From positions 1 to 31,357 of the forward strand of contig CAJTYO010000031.1 of NCBI GenBank assembly GCA_910584045.1: 31,357 nt of DNA, written 5' to 3'. This DNA is from an uncultured Oscillospiraceae bacterium. GTDB taxonomy: Bacteria > Bacillota > Clostridia > Oscillospirales > Oscillospiraceae. The notes beneath the pieces were generated by a model. That model saw only the letters and a program-made list of their open reading frames with translations, made no database searches and was not told the DNA's origin. The position numbers and the translations under genes are program-made. Positions 7,204-15,167 of the stretch are shown in pieces. Position 1 is the first letter of the stretch; each line of letters opens with the position of its first letter.

Positions 7204-7569
7204 TTATTCCTTCAATGCCCGGGCGGCCCGGGTAATGGCATCGGTCAGCTCGTCGATCCTGGGGTCCTCGTACTGCCGGTAGTTGAGTTTCCGCAGCTCC
7301 TCGACGGACTCCTGAATGGCCGAGATATGATCCTGCATCTGGAGGAAGCGGCGTATGAGCCCGGTTTTATCCTCTACCTCCTGCATAGCGCCCTCGGCCC
7401 GGACAATCACATCCCGGACGCCCTGCCGGCTGATGCCGCTGTTTTCTGCTATCTCGGAGAGGCTGAGATCTTCGTTGTAATATAGATCAAAGAATTCTCT
7501 CTGCCTCTCCGTCAGGAGTTCACCGTAAAAATCGAACAGCATTGTCATGCGGTAGGTCTGATTTTTCAC
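7204..7569 (-). CDS. ylxM: YlxM, SRP-associated HTH protein
   Basis: A 121-residue sigma-70 region-4-like helix-turn-helix protein (LTERQREFFDLYYNEDLSLSEIAENSGISRQGVRDVI-type arrangement, residues about 20-55) with a charged coiled C-terminus. YlxM proteins are encoded beside ffh in Firmicutes and are reported to influence SRP function. The start is GTG at 7569, preceded by AAGGAGGG with 6 nt spacing. It is first gene of the ylxM-ffh-rpsP-khpA operon, with promoter 7617-7645 and a hairpin at the predicted 5' end of the mRNA. Confidence 0.95.
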   Translation of the reverse strand: MKNQTYRMTMLFDFYGELLTERQREFFDLYYNEDLSLSEIAENSGISRQGVRDVIVRAEGAMQEVEDKTGLIRRFLQMQDHISAIQESVEELRKLNYRQYEDPRIDELTDAITRAARALKE

Positions 7570-7585
7570 GGCGCTCCCTCCTTTG

Positions 7586-7607
7586 TGTAAAGCTCTGTAG
7601 CTTTACA
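7586..7607 (-). promoter_or_regulatory. 5'-terminal hairpin or operator of the ylxM operon
   Basis: TGTAAAGCT (7586-7594) and AGCTTTACA (7599-7607) are perfect 9-bp arms around a 4-nt centre. On the minus strand it begins about 3 nt after the predicted transcription start. The minus-strand core CAGAGCTTTACACAAA matches the phosphofructokinase leader (30111-30126) at 15 of 16 bases. Confidence 0.6.
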
Positions 7608-7616
7608 TACTTGCCC

Positions 7617-7645
7617 ATCATACCCCACTTTCCCTCAAAAGTCAA
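7617..7645 (-). promoter_or_regulatory. Sigma-A promoter of the ylxM-ffh-rpsP-khpA operon
   Basis: Minus strand TTGACT (7640-7645), 17 nt, TATGAT (7617-7622). Near consensus in sequence and spacing. Confidence 0.8.
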
Positions 7646-7747
7646 GGGGGAATGAAAAAAACTTTTTTCGCTCCGCTGTTCACTGCCTTGACAAAGCCGG
7701 TGCATATTCTTCTTGTAAAATCGTCCAAAATTTTCACGCTTCTTTTG

Positions 7748-7776
7748 TTGACGGTTGCCAATAGCTGGTATATAAT
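7748..7776 (+). promoter_or_regulatory. Sigma-A promoter of the methyltransferase gene
   Basis: TTGACG (7748-7753), 17 nt, TATAAT (7771-7776). Almost perfect consensus; it probably drives the methyltransferase and genes downstream, as no terminator is evident until after the ECF-truA cluster. Confidence 0.85.
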
Positions 7777-7814
7777 ATAGTGACTTTTTGTATCGAGATA
7801 GGGAGGGACAGACC

Positions 7815-8681
7815 ATGTGGATCGCAGACGGCTGGAGGGACTATGAGCTGTTGGACTGCGGCGGAGGGGAGAAGCTGGAGCGCTGGGGGGACAAGCTTCT
7901 GGTACGCCCAGACCCCCAAGCCATCTGGAATACCCCACGGACCCACAGCGGCTGGCGGCGGCCCGACGGAAGGTATCTCCGCTCCAGCACAGGCGGCGGC
8001 AGCTGGGAAAAAGGACGGCTTCCTGGCCAGTGGCAGATCCGCTATAAAAACCTGACCTTTCAGATTAAGCCTATGAATTTCAAGCATACGGGCCTCTTTC
8101 CCGAGCAGGCAGTCAACTGGAATTTTGCTCAGGAATGTATCCGCGCCGCCGGACGGGAGGTAAATGTGCTGAATCTTTTCGCCTACACAGGGGCTGCCAG
8201 CGTGGCCTGCGCCGCCGCCGGAGCCAAGGTCTGCCATGTGGACGCAGCCAAGGGTATGGTTCAATGGGCCCGGGAGAACGCGAGGGCATCCGGATTGGAG
8301 GAGGCCCCCATCCGCTGGATCGTGGACGACTGCGCCAAATTTGTGGAGCGGGAGATCCGGCGGGGGCGGCGGTACGATGCCATTATCATGGACCCGCCTA
8401 GCTACGGAAGGGGACCCACTGGTGAGGTGTGGAAGCTGGAGGACAACCTGTACCCCTTCGTGGAGCTGTGCGCCGGGGCGCTGTCGGACGAACCCCTGTT
8501 CGTGATCATCAATTCCTACACCACAGGTCTGGCGCCCAGCGTGTTGACCTATATTCTGGAAACCGTCATTTCCCGGAAGTTCGGAGGCCGCACCGTCAGC
8601 GATGAAATTGGCCTGCTGGTGACCGAATCCGGCCTGGTCCTGCCCTGCGGGGCCACGGGACGGTGGACGGGGGACAGGTAG
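7815..8681 (+). CDS. Class I SAM-dependent methyltransferase, RlmI/RlmK-like
   Basis: A 288-residue methyltransferase of the COG1092 type, members of which modify 23S rRNA cytosine or guanine. The SAM-binding region is LNLFAYTGAASVACAAAGA (near residue 120), followed by an acidic strand end (HVDAAKGMVQWARENA). The catalytic DPPSYGRG motif lies near residue 190. The N-terminal PUA domain of classical RlmI is missing, giving the short form. The ATG at 7815 follows GGGAGG with 8 nt spacing; a TTG nine codons upstream is unlikely. The stop is one base before the next start codon. Exact target base unknown. Confidence 0.88.
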   Translation: MWIADGWRDYELLDCGGGEKLERWGDKLLVRPDPQAIWNTPRTHSGWRRPDGRYLRSSTGGGSWEKGRLPGQWQIRYKNLTFQIKPMNFKHTGLFPEQAVNWNFAQECIRAAGREVNVLNLFAYTGAASVACAAAGAKVCHVDAAKGMVQWARENARASGLEEAPIRWIVDDCAKFVEREIRRGRRYDAIIMDPPSYGRGPTGEVWKLEDNLYPFVELCAGALSDEPLFVIINSYTTGLAPSVLTYILETVISRKFGGRTVSDEIGLLVTESGLVLPCGATGRWTGDR

Positions 8682-8682
8682 C

Positions 8683-9807
8683 ATGCACGTCCTTTATTCT
8701 ATATTTGTAGCGGACACTTTGCGCTACATCATTCGCATGTTTCCGGGCTTCCTCTTGGCCACGCTGATGTTCCTGGCCTCTCGTTCTCGGCGTATTCGGC
8801 GTCTGGCGGGGAAGGGGCTCTCCAGTTCCCGCCTGCGGGAGGCGGTGCTGCTCCTGTTCTGGATATTTTGCGGCGGTATGGCGGTGCTGACCCTGACGCC
8901 GGGATGGTTTAACTGGCTGCCGTTGTTCCAGGGACTGGTGCCGGACCACGCGCCCTTTTTCACACTGGGAAGCTGTAACCTGGCGCCGGGACGCTGCTTC
9001 GAGGGCGGTCCGTGGCAGAGCTACATGCTGCTGGGGAACATCATCATGTTTGTGCCCTTCGGCTTTTTTTCCGCCCTCCTGTGGCGGGGATACACCTGGA
9101 AGCGTGTGTTTTCCACTGGCCTCGGTATTACCGCCTTTATTGAGCGCTGGCAGCTGTGCGTGGGCCGCGCCTTCGATATTGATGACATCATACTGAACAC
9201 CCTGGGCGTATTCTGCGGTTATCTGCTGTGGCGGGGATTGAGAAGGCTTGCGCCTCGATTTATGAGGAGATTTCATGTTATGGATATTTTGGAATTAGTC
9301 GAACCAACTATGGAATATAAGAACCAGGTCATGGATTTCAAGTCAGAGATGCTGGAGTACGGCAGCGACTTCGAAGGCTGTATGGGCCTCGGCAAGGTAG
9401 ACACTTACGAGGAGTGGCTGGACTTCCGGGGCCGTGAGAAGCGCAAGGGCTGGACCTTTTCCTACACCTATCTGACTGTCCGGCAATCCGACGGCCGGGT
9501 GGTAGGCATCGTTAATTACCGCCCCAGCCCTCTGCCGGAATTCGTGTTCCAGTACGGCGGACACATCGGCTACAGCATACGCCCGTTAGAGCGGCGGAAG
9601 GGGTACGCCAAGGAGCAACTGCGTCTGACCCTGGAAAAATGTCGTGAAGCGGGAGAGAAAAAAGTTCTTTTGACCTGCGACCATCAGGGAAACCCTGGCT
9701 CGGAGAAAACCATCCTCGCCAACGGCGGCGTGCTGGAAAACAAGGTGGAGGATACGCCTGGCCTTGGAAACTCCGGCTGGATTTGCCGGTATTGGATTAC
9801 ATTATAA
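8683..9807 (+). CDS. VanZ-like membrane domain fused to GNAT acetyltransferase
   Basis: A 374-residue two-part protein. Residues 1-195 form a VanZ-like membrane domain with about five helices and the signature GNIIMFVPFGFF...RAFDIDDIILNTLG. Residues 200-374 form a GNAT acetyltransferase with the acetyl-CoA loop RRKGYA inside GYSIRPLERRKGYAKEQ. The join is abrupt at FHV-MDILELVEP, where the ATG at 9280 is preceded by GAGGAGA about 10 nt upstream. So the GNAT part, 175 residues, is the size of a free-standing enzyme and may also be made separately. VanZ proteins are linked to low-level glycopeptide resistance, but no van genes are nearby and the role is unknown. It begins one base after the methyltransferase stop and ends 16 nt before ecfA1. 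Confidence 0.82.
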   Translation: MHVLYSIFVADTLRYIIRMFPGFLLATLMFLASRSRRIRRLAGKGLSSSRLREAVLLLFWIFCGGMAVLTLTPGWFNWLPLFQGLVPDHAPFFTLGSCNLAPGRCFEGGPWQSYMLLGNIIMFVPFGFFSALLWRGYTWKRVFSTGLGITAFIERWQLCVGRAFDIDDIILNTLGVFCGYLLWRGLRRLAPRFMRRFHVMDILELVEPTMEYKNQVMDFKSEMLEYGSDFEGCMGLGKVDTYEEWLDFRGREKRKGWTFSYTYLTVRQSDGRVVGIVNYRPSPLPEFVFQYGGHIGYSIRPLERRKGYAKEQLRLTLEKCREAGEKKVLLTCDHQGNPGSEKTILANGGVLENKVEDTPGLGNSGWICRYWITL

Positions 9808-9823
9808 ATGTCGAGGAACACTC

Positions 9824-10672
9824 ATGACGGAAATTATTAAAACCAAAAGTCTAACCTTTTCCTATCCCCCCGATGAAGGCAAGGAGCCCATCCCTGCATT
9901 GAAGGAGATCGACTTGTCCGTTGAGCAGGGCAGTTTCGTAGTGGTCCTGGGCCACAATGGTTCTGGGAAATCCACGCTAGCCAAGCATATGAATGCGGTG
10001 CTGCTGCCGGGAGGCGGGAAGGTCTGGGTGTCCGGGATGGACACAACGGATGAAAATCTCCTTGTTGAGGTTCGACGTCAGGTGGGTATGGTGTTCCAGA
10101 ACCCGGACAACCAGATTGTCGCCAATGTAGTGGAGGAGGACGTGGCTTTTGGCCCGGAAAATCTGGGCGTACCCACCGAGGAGATCCAGCGCCGGGTGGC
10201 TGTCGCCCTGAAGGCGGTGGGGATGGAGGAGTTTACGCTCCATGCGCCCCACCACCTGTCTGGCGGACAGAAGCAGCGCATTGCTATTGCCGGCGTCATC
10301 GCTATGGAGCCGGCCTGCATTGTACTGGATGAATCCACCGCCATGCTGGACCCTCTGGGCCGCCGGGATGTGCTGGATACGGTGCGGCATCTCAACCGTG
10401 AGAAGGGTATCACGATTCTTCTCATTACCCATCACATGGAGGAGGCCGCTACGGCAGACCGGGTGGTGGTGATGGACGATGGCCGGATTGTCATGGATGG
10501 TGCCCCAGGCGAAGTTCTGGTCCGTGTAGAGGAGCTGCGGAAAATCGGCCTGGCCGCCCCTCACACGGTGGAGCTGCTTTATGGCCTGCGGCAGGACGGT
10601 TTTGACGTGCCTCTGGACGCGCTGGATATCAGGACCTGCGCCGACGTCATCATGACCAGCCTGAATAAGTAA
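9824..10672 (+). CDS. ecfA1: ECF transporter ATPase EcfA1
   Basis: First ATPase of the energy-coupling-factor module, which powers vitamin and metal uptake with interchangeable S components. The 282-residue protein has Walker A GHNGSGKS at 43-50, the Q-loop FQNPDNQIV, signature LSGGQKQR, and Walker B ending LDESTAMLDP, followed by the H-loop THHMEEA. The ATG at 9824 has GAGGA 6 nt upstream. Order ecfA1-ecfA2-ecfT-truA is classic for Firmicutes; the ribosomal protein genes that often precede it (rpoA-rplQ) are replaced here by unrelated genes. No S component is encoded in the window, consistent with a group II, shared module. Confidence 0.96.
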   Translation: MTEIIKTKSLTFSYPPDEGKEPIPALKEIDLSVEQGSFVVVLGHNGSGKSTLAKHMNAVLLPGGGKVWVSGMDTTDENLLVEVRRQVGMVFQNPDNQIVANVVEEDVAFGPENLGVPTEEIQRRVAVALKAVGMEEFTLHAPHHLSGGQKQRIAIAGVIAMEPACIVLDESTAMLDPLGRRDVLDTVRHLNREKGITILLITHHMEEAATADRVVVMDDGRIVMDGAPGEVLVRVEELRKIGLAAPHTVELLYGLRQDGFDVPLDALDIRTCADVIMTSLNK

Positions 10673-10688
10673 AAGCGAGGACGCAGCA

Positions 10689-11549
10689 TTGAAACCTATC
10701 ATTCGCGTAGAAAATTTGACCCACACCTACGGCGTGGGCACGCCTTTTTGCCGCAGCGCGGTAAAGGACGTGAATATGGAGATCCTAGAGGGGGAGTTCC
10801 TGGGCATTATCGGGCACACCGGTTCCGGGAAATCTACCCTGATCCAGCATCTCAATGGTTTGCTCAAACCCACTGCTGGACGCATCCTGCTGGAGGGCCG
10901 GGACATCTGGGCCGAGCCAAAAAAGATCAGGAATGTGCGCTTCCATGTGGGACTTGTGTTCCAATATCCGGAGTACCAGCTGTTTGAGGAGACAGTCTAT
11001 AAGGACATTGCCTTTGGCCCGAGAAATATGGGACTGGACGAGGGGGAGGTCGACCGCCGGGTCCGGGCAGCTCTGGCCTTTTCCGGGCTGAAGGAGGACC
11101 TGCTGGACAAATCCCCCTTTGACCTCTCCGGCGGGCAGAAGCGGCGGGTGGCCATCGCCGGCGTCATTGCCATGGAGCCGGAGGTGTTGATCCTGGACGA
11201 GCCATCGGCGGGGCTGGACCCTGCGGGACGGCGCAGTATGCTGGAAAATATCCGGAATTATCACCAGGAAAGGGGCACAGCCGTGGTCATGGTCAGCCAC
11301 AGCATGGACGAGGTGGCAGAGAATGTGGACCGTATTGTGGTGATGGCCAATGCCGGCGTAGTTATGTCCGGTGCGCCCCACGAGGTCTTCAGCCGGGCCC
11401 AGGAGCTCATTGACGTGGGTCTGAATGTGCCCCAGGTAACCCAGGTGGCTATGGAATTGAAGCGCCGGGGTCTCGGGATTGACCCCGCCGTGTATACGGT
11501 AGACGATCTGCGCGCCGCTCTATCCACGTTGAAAGGGGGGAGGGGCTGA
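10689..11549 (+). CDS. ecfA2: ECF transporter ATPase EcfA2
   Basis: Second ATPase of the ECF module, 286 residues. Walker A is GHTGSGKS at 42-49, Q-loop FQYPEYQLF, signature LSGGQKRR, Walker B LDEPSAGLDP, H-loop VSHSMDE. It pairs with EcfA1 as a heterodimer beneath EcfT. The start appears to be TTG at 10689 (GCGAGGAC upstream); no in-frame ATG exists before the first conserved strand. Stop and the ecfT start overlap in TGATG at 11549, so the two are coupled. Confidence 0.95.
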   Translation: MKPIIRVENLTHTYGVGTPFCRSAVKDVNMEILEGEFLGIIGHTGSGKSTLIQHLNGLLKPTAGRILLEGRDIWAEPKKIRNVRFHVGLVFQYPEYQLFEETVYKDIAFGPRNMGLDEGEVDRRVRAALAFSGLKEDLLDKSPFDLSGGQKRRVAIAGVIAMEPEVLILDEPSAGLDPAGRRSMLENIRNYHQERGTAVVMVSHSMDEVAENVDRIVVMANAGVVMSGAPHEVFSRAQELIDVGLNVPQVTQVAMELKRRGLGIDPAVYTVDDLRAALSTLKGGRG

Positions 11550-12352
11550 TGCTCAAGGACATCACTCTGGGCCAGTATTTCCCCGGCAATTCCCTGGCCC
11601 ACCGCCTGGACCCTCGAACTAAGATCCTCCTGACGGTTCTTTATATTGTAATTTTGTTCTGCGCCAGATGGTTTGTGTCATATAGCCTGGTGATTCTGCT
11701 TCTGCTCATAGGTATCAAGGTGTCCGGCGTTGCTCCTAAGGCGCTGGTGCGAGGTTTGAAACCTATTGTATTCATCATCTGCTTTACGGCGGTTTTGAAT
11801 CTCTTCTACACCCCAGGTGAGATCATCGCCTCCTTCTGGATTTTCAAGGTAACAAAGGAGGGAATCGTCACCGCCTTTTTCATGGTGCTGCGCATTACGA
11901 TGCTGATTATGGGGACATTTTTGCTGACCTATACTACCAGCCCCATCTCCCTGACAGACGGTCTGGAGTCCCTGCTGGGACCTCTGAAACGAATTAAGGT
12001 TCCCGTCCATGAGCTGGCGATGATTATGTCCATCGCTCTGCGTATGATTCCAACGTTGATTGAAGAGACAGACAAAATTATGTCCGCCCAGAAGGCGCGC
12101 GGTGCTGATTTTGAGAGCGGAAGCCTTTTCCAGCGGGCAAGGGCGCTGGTTCCCATCCTGATCCCCCTGTTTATCTCAGCCTTCCGCCGCGCGGATGAAC
12201 TGGCGGTGGCCATGGAATGCCGCTGTTACCGAGGGGGAGAAGGGAGAACCAAGCTGCACGTCCTGCACTATCAGCCCAGGGATTATCTGGTTCTTCTCAC
12301 ATATACGGTCCTGCTGGCAGGGGTACTGGTGCTGGCGAGGTTCGGACTGTGA
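11549..12352 (+). CDS. ecfT: ECF transporter transmembrane component EcfT
   Basis: The 267-residue coupling membrane protein of the ECF transporter. It has about five to six hydrophobic helices (roughly residues 27-57, 71-86, 107-127, 205-215 and 246-263). Two ARG-type coupling motifs that contact the ATPases are visible: QKARGADFE near residue 186, and CRCYRGGEGR near residue 225. The sequence starts MLKDITLGQYFPG with the LDPRTK motif near 22, typical of the family. It overlaps the ecfA2 stop by one base, and the truA GTG begins 35 nt downstream. Confidence 0.96.
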   Translation: MLKDITLGQYFPGNSLAHRLDPRTKILLTVLYIVILFCARWFVSYSLVILLLLIGIKVSGVAPKALVRGLKPIVFIICFTAVLNLFYTPGEIIASFWIFKVTKEGIVTAFFMVLRITMLIMGTFLLTYTTSPISLTDGLESLLGPLKRIKVPVHELAMIMSIALRMIPTLIEETDKIMSAQKARGADFESGSLFQRARALVPILIPLFISAFRRADELAVAMECRCYRGGEGRTKLHVLHYQPRDYLVLLTYTVLLAGVLVLARFGL

Positions 12353-12387
12353 CGAAGACAGCTCTCCACAGAGAGGAGGAATTGTTC

Positions 12388-13146
12388 GTGCGAAACGTCG
12401 CATTTCGCCTTATGTACAACGGAACAAACTATCACGGCTGGCAGGTGCAGAAAACCGAAACGACGGTGGCGGAAACACTGGAAAACGCTCTGTCCGCCCT
12501 CTGTAAGGAGAGGATTAAGGTAACCGGCTGCGGCCGAACGGATGCCGGCGTACACGCCGAGCGCTATGTAGCCAACTTCCGCACCCATTCCACCATTCCC
12601 TGTGACCGGTTCCCACTGGCGGTCAACGTCAGGCTACCGGAGGACATCGTGGTCTGCAAAGCTTTCGATGTAGACGACGGCTTCAATGCCATCAGCGCCT
12701 GTTTGAAGAAAGAGTATACCTACAGAATTTATAACTCTAGGATCAGGAATCCTTTCTATGTACACCGCGCCTACTTTTACCCTAAACGACTGGATGAAGC
12801 CGTAATGGATCGGGCGGCGCGCTCCTTCGAAGGTACCCACGACTTTCGCGCTGTGCGTAGCGTTGGAACTGAGACCCGGACCACCGTGCGGACCATACAC
12901 TACTGCCGGGTATTGCGGAATGGGCAGTTGCTGGAATTGAAGGTATGCGCCGATGGTTTCCTGTATAATATGGTACGAGCCATCACAGGCACAGTGCTGT
13001 ATGCCGCCGAGGGGAAGTTGAGACCAGAGGATATTCCTGTGATCCTAGCCAGCGGAAACCGCACCCTTGCGGGTCCGACAGTTCCGCCGGGGGGACTGTA
13101 TCTGACCAAATTGTGGTATGAAGATGAACGGCTCAATGACGAATAA
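12388..13146 (+). CDS. truA: tRNA pseudouridine(38-40) synthase TruA
   Basis: Isomerises uridines 38-40 in the anticodon arm of tRNAs. The 252-residue length is normal. GCGRTDAGVHA at about 48-57 holds the catalytic Asp52, and the C-terminal half carries the FLYNMVRAI motif. The start is GTG at 12388, with GAGGAGG 8 nt upstream and the family's usual N-terminus RNVAFRLMYNGT; the frame is open for 57 codons further upstream, but without a ribosome site and overlapping ecfT. It overlaps the following DUF5711-like gene. Confidence 0.96.
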   Translation: MRNVAFRLMYNGTNYHGWQVQKTETTVAETLENALSALCKERIKVTGCGRTDAGVHAERYVANFRTHSTIPCDRFPLAVNVRLPEDIVVCKAFDVDDGFNAISACLKKEYTYRIYNSRIRNPFYVHRAYFYPKRLDEAVMDRAARSFEGTHDFRAVRSVGTETRTTVRTIHYCRVLRNGQLLELKVCADGFLYNMVRAITGTVLYAAEGKLRPEDIPVILASGNRTLAGPTVPPGGLYLTKLWYEDERLNDE

Positions 13147-14307
13147 GAATGAGGGTGCGCCTGCCGCCCGGGAGTCGCACCAGAAGGAGAAGCAGTTTCT
13201 TAACCGTGTACTTACGCTGGTGTTGGTTCTCTGTGTGGTACTGGCGGCTGTTGTGCTGACTACAATGGAGGACGGACGGCACTTTGCCTCTTTGCGCCGC
13301 TGGCTGATGTACGGCGAGAGCAGCGGCATTAAGGACATATATGCCTACGCCGCCGATCCGGCAAACCGCTACGGCAAACTTGGTTCCAACCTGCTGGTGG
13401 TCGAGCCGAACACGGCCCAGCTGATTTCCGATGAGGGGGTCGTGCTGTATGATGTGCCATTGCGGATGTCCCAGCCCCAGCTGTCCGTCGGCGGCAAGCT
13501 GGCCGCGGTATGCGATGTAGGGGGGGGGTATTGCAGATTCTGGATCAGGACGGCATACGGCGCACCATGCGAACGGAGAGCGGACTGTGTTATTTCTCTG
13601 CCAACTTGAACGGCGGAGACTATCTTGCGGTTACATCACAAAAGACGGGTTATAAGGCATCAGTTGCGGTATATGATCCAGAGGGGGAGCTGGTCTTTAC
13701 CTTCGACTCCTACGACAACTACCTGAGCGACGCGAAGGTTACGGAGGACGGACGAAGCGTCATAATTGTCAGCTTGGAGTCACAGGAGGGAATTTTTGCC
13801 AGCAGACTGTTGGTTTACGATCTCAACAGCGATGAGGTGCGCAGCAGTGCCTCTATTCGGGACGGACTAGTGAAGGATTTTCATTGCAGTGGCAATAAGG
13901 TGCTCTCTCTTTGCGACAAGCGTTTTACCATTACAGACCTTGAGGGAGAAACATTGTTGGACCGCTCTTACGGCAATCTATATCTACACGACTATGCGCT
14001 GACCGGCAACGGTTTTGCCGCCCTGCTGCTGGGCCGGTATCAGGCGGGGAATATCTGTACGTTGACTACCTACGACCTGGGTGGGGAGGAGATCTCCTCT
14101 CTGCACCTGACAGAGGAGATTCTGGATATATCCGCTAGAGGAGACTACCTGGCGGTGCTCTATGGAGAGAGGCTGGTGGTTTACCGGCGGGACCTGACCG
14201 AATTTGCCTGTCTGGAGGACACGGACTATGCTGGCCAGCTCCTTGTGGAGGCGGACGGCTCGGTGTTGTTGATCTCCGGTTCCTCCGCCTGGCGTTTTCT
14301 GCCGTGA
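13136..14307 (+). pseudogene. DUF5711-like anchored protein, frame broken at a run of nine G
   Basis: Two overlapping frames together encode one protein of about 390 residues. The first frame (stop at 13609) has an N-terminal membrane helix (about residues 25-43, LTLVLVLCVVLAAVVL) and reads to AVCDVGGG. The second (to 14307) continues VLQILDQDG and has repeated short beta-strands (YDPEGELVF, LLVYDLNSDE, YDLGGEEI, LVVYRRDL) like a beta-propeller. The switch falls in nine consecutive G at 13520-13528; ten or seven would join the frames. It is a single-pass protein with an extracytoplasmic propeller-like domain, role unknown. The ATG at 13136 overlaps the end of truA; 13118 and 13124 are alternatives. 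It could be a phase-variable gene, a true mutation or a base-calling error. The first frame's extra segment (YCRFWIRTAYGA onward) looks non-native. Confidence 0.75.
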
Positions 14308-14345
14308 GTGGCTGGTATTTTCCAATAGAAAGGGGATAGCCTTTT

Positions 14346-15047
14346 TTGAGTATATCTGTTATGATTGACCTTACGGCCATTGGGGTATTGTTGCTGTTCG
14401 TTGTACTGGGATGGCGGAGAGGCCTGATTCGTACGTTGGCGGAGCTGCTGGTGGTCGTGCTGGCCCTTGTGCTCTCCGCCCAGTTTGCCAGATCTGCCGC
14501 ACCGAGGGTCGTGGATACCATTCTGCGGCCTGTGGCCTATGAGGCGCTTGAGGCGCGGATTGAAGAGTTAGATATAGGCAACGCATCTTTTGAAGCCATT
14601 CAGGAGGAGGCGGGCCGGCTGGTTGAGGCCATTCCGAGTTCGTTTGTTCGAGAACAGGCTCTGCGTCTTCTGGAGGAGGAGCATATTGTCCTATCGTATA
14701 GTTATACCAAGACCGCGGTTCTGGAGCTGAGCCGGCAGGCGGTGGATATGGCGCTGGACGGAGTGGTTCAGGATGTGGTTCAGTCCGCTCTGTGCACAGT
14801 GTGTTTTCTAATTTTAACATTTTTGCTGCGTATAGTCGTTAGAGCGCTGCGTATTGTTGAAAAGCTGCCGGGGGTCAGGCAGCTGAATGAATTGGGCGGT
14901 GCACTGGTGGGCCTGGGGAAGGGCCTGATAGTGGTGGGTCTGGCCCTGTGGGTCCTTCGGCATACGAGTGTTCTTACCAGTGAAATGACGGCGGGCTCCG
15001 TACTGTTCGACCTTGCATCCCGATGGAGCGGCGGGCTAATCCGCTGA
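14346..15047 (+). CDS. CvpA family membrane protein
   Basis: A 233-residue membrane protein of the CvpA/colicin V production type. The first helix (about residues 10-22, LTAIGVLLLFVVLGWRRG) ends in the diagnostic GWRRGLIRT. Further helices are at about 33-46, 150-168 and 188-203, with a long charged helical insert between (about 75-135). CvpA proteins are known from colicin V production and, more generally, envelope homeostasis; the role here is not known. The TTG at 14346 follows AAAGGGGA; an ATG at 14361 would lie too far from it. A short hairpin (AAAGG/CCTTT, 14329-14344) overlaps this ribosome site. Confidence 0.8.
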   Translation: MSISVMIDLTAIGVLLLFVVLGWRRGLIRTLAELLVVVLALVLSAQFARSAAPRVVDTILRPVAYEALEARIEELDIGNASFEAIQEEAGRLVEAIPSSFVREQALRLLEEEHIVLSYSYTKTAVLELSRQAVDMALDGVVQDVVQSALCTVCFLILTFLLRIVVRALRIVEKLPGVRQLNELGGALVGLGKGLIVVGLALWVLRHTSVLTSEMTAGSVLFDLASRWSGGLIR

Positions 15048-15115
15048 AAATATTCCCAAGTTTCGAAAATTTTCAAATTGTTCATCCTAACGGCGGGACA
15101 ATTTGATATAAAGGA

Positions 15116-15121
15116 TATAAT
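15116..15121 (+). promoter_or_regulatory. -10 element before clpE
   Basis: TATAAT 47 nt upstream of the clpE-like start. No good -35 is visible at 16-18 nt, and no CtsR-type direct repeat (GGTCAAA pattern) is evident, so control remains unclear. Confidence 0.35.
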
Positions 15122-15167
15122 ACAACACGTATGCCCTCTTTCAGGAGTGGCTATGGAGGTAGAAATT

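Noticed and set aside
8683..9807. Glycopeptide resistance cluster because of the VanZ-like domain
   Set aside because: No vanA/H/X, vanR/S or other van genes are nearby; VanZ-like domains are common in Firmicutes outside such clusters.
15050..15167. CtsR-type operator before clpE
   Set aside because: I looked for the GGTCAAA direct-repeat pattern and did not find it; only a -10-like TATAAT is present.
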